Shown in pieces: positions 5,102-5,153 of a stretch of DNA of 5,153 bases. This stretch comes from an uncultured Methanomicrobiales archaeon. Its GTDB lineage: Archaea > Thermoplasmatota > Thermoplasmata > Methanomassiliicoccales > Methanomethylophilaceae. Made by a program: the position numbers and the translations under genes. The DNA lies in the NCBI GenBank assembly GCA_946528255.1, contig CAMMYR010000068.1, positions 1-5,153 on the forward strand. Reading direction: 5' to 3'. Under the pieces are notes generated by a model. It had not been told where the DNA came from, searched no databases, and saw only the letters and a program-made list of their open reading frames with translations. Position 1 is the first letter of the stretch, and the number at the start of each line of letters is the position of its first letter.

Positions 5102-5153
5102 TGGTGCCGTGAGCCGGGCTCGAACCAGCGACTTCAAGATCTTCAGTCTTGCA
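5102..5153 (-). tRNA. tRNA-Phe (anticodon GAA), 5' part outside the window
   Basis: The 3' two-thirds of a tRNA are visible on the minus strand. The anticodon stem CAAGA / TCTTG closes the 7-base loop CTGAAGA, with anticodon GAA at 5142-5144. A 5-base variable loop AAGTC follows, then the T arm with stem GCTGG / CCGGC and loop TTCGAGC. Last come the acceptor strand TCACGGC, discriminator A, and an encoded CCA (5102-5104). The D arm and 5' acceptor strand lie beyond 5153; the acceptor should begin GCCGTGA. No intron is seen at the usual position after the anticodon. Confidence 0.93.

Overview
The window looks like a piece of a fairly GC-rich archaeal chromosome, most plausibly from a gut or host-associated Methanomassiliicoccales (Thermoplasmatota) lineage. 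The pointers are a DUF531/SPOUT-type archaeal protein, Shine-Dalgarno sites of the GGTGA type, TATA-like boxes at archaeal spacing, and secreted or membrane-anchored proteins typical of that group. Placement at order level is inference. Nothing here proves the taxon, and no methanogenesis gene is present.

Layout. Position 1-903 (+) is the 3' end of a surface protein anchored by a C-terminal membrane helix and closed by a GC hairpin. A short AT-rich control region (about 940-1003), full of inverted repeats, leads into a 205-residue regulator (1010-1627, +) with an XRE-type helix-turn-helix at its C-terminus and an N-terminal domain I associate with gut Firmicutes. Convergent to it is a small parvulin prolyl isomerase (1525-1938, -). 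Its reading frame runs 47 codons past the normal domain end, through a hairpin, into the antisense of the regulator, and ends at a UAG. Upstream of the parvulin is a small acidic protein of unknown function (2015-2323, -), with its own promoter and Shine-Dalgarno site, flanked by a perfect 13-bp inverted repeat.

The right half is on the minus strand. In transcription order it reads: tRNA-Phe(GAA) (cut by the window edge), an unrecognised 57-residue protein (4894-5067), a DUF531 protein (4361-4912) whose start overlaps the 57-residue gene by 19 bp, and a large membrane-anchored S41-family peptidase-like protein (2462-4324). The peptidase gene ends at a strong 11-bp terminator hairpin (2426-2452).

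The right part looks like ordinary archaeal housekeeping (tRNA, DUF531 pair) followed by a cell-surface protease. The 1010-2406 stretch looks more like an accessory patch around a core parvulin gene. I see no CRISPR array, transposase, rRNA or complete toxin-antitoxin pair. The items most worth a second look are the read-through parvulin, the orphan Firmicutes-like regulator with its palindromic promoter, the inverted repeat around the acidic gene, and the unusual active site and calcium-loop insertion of the S41 protein.
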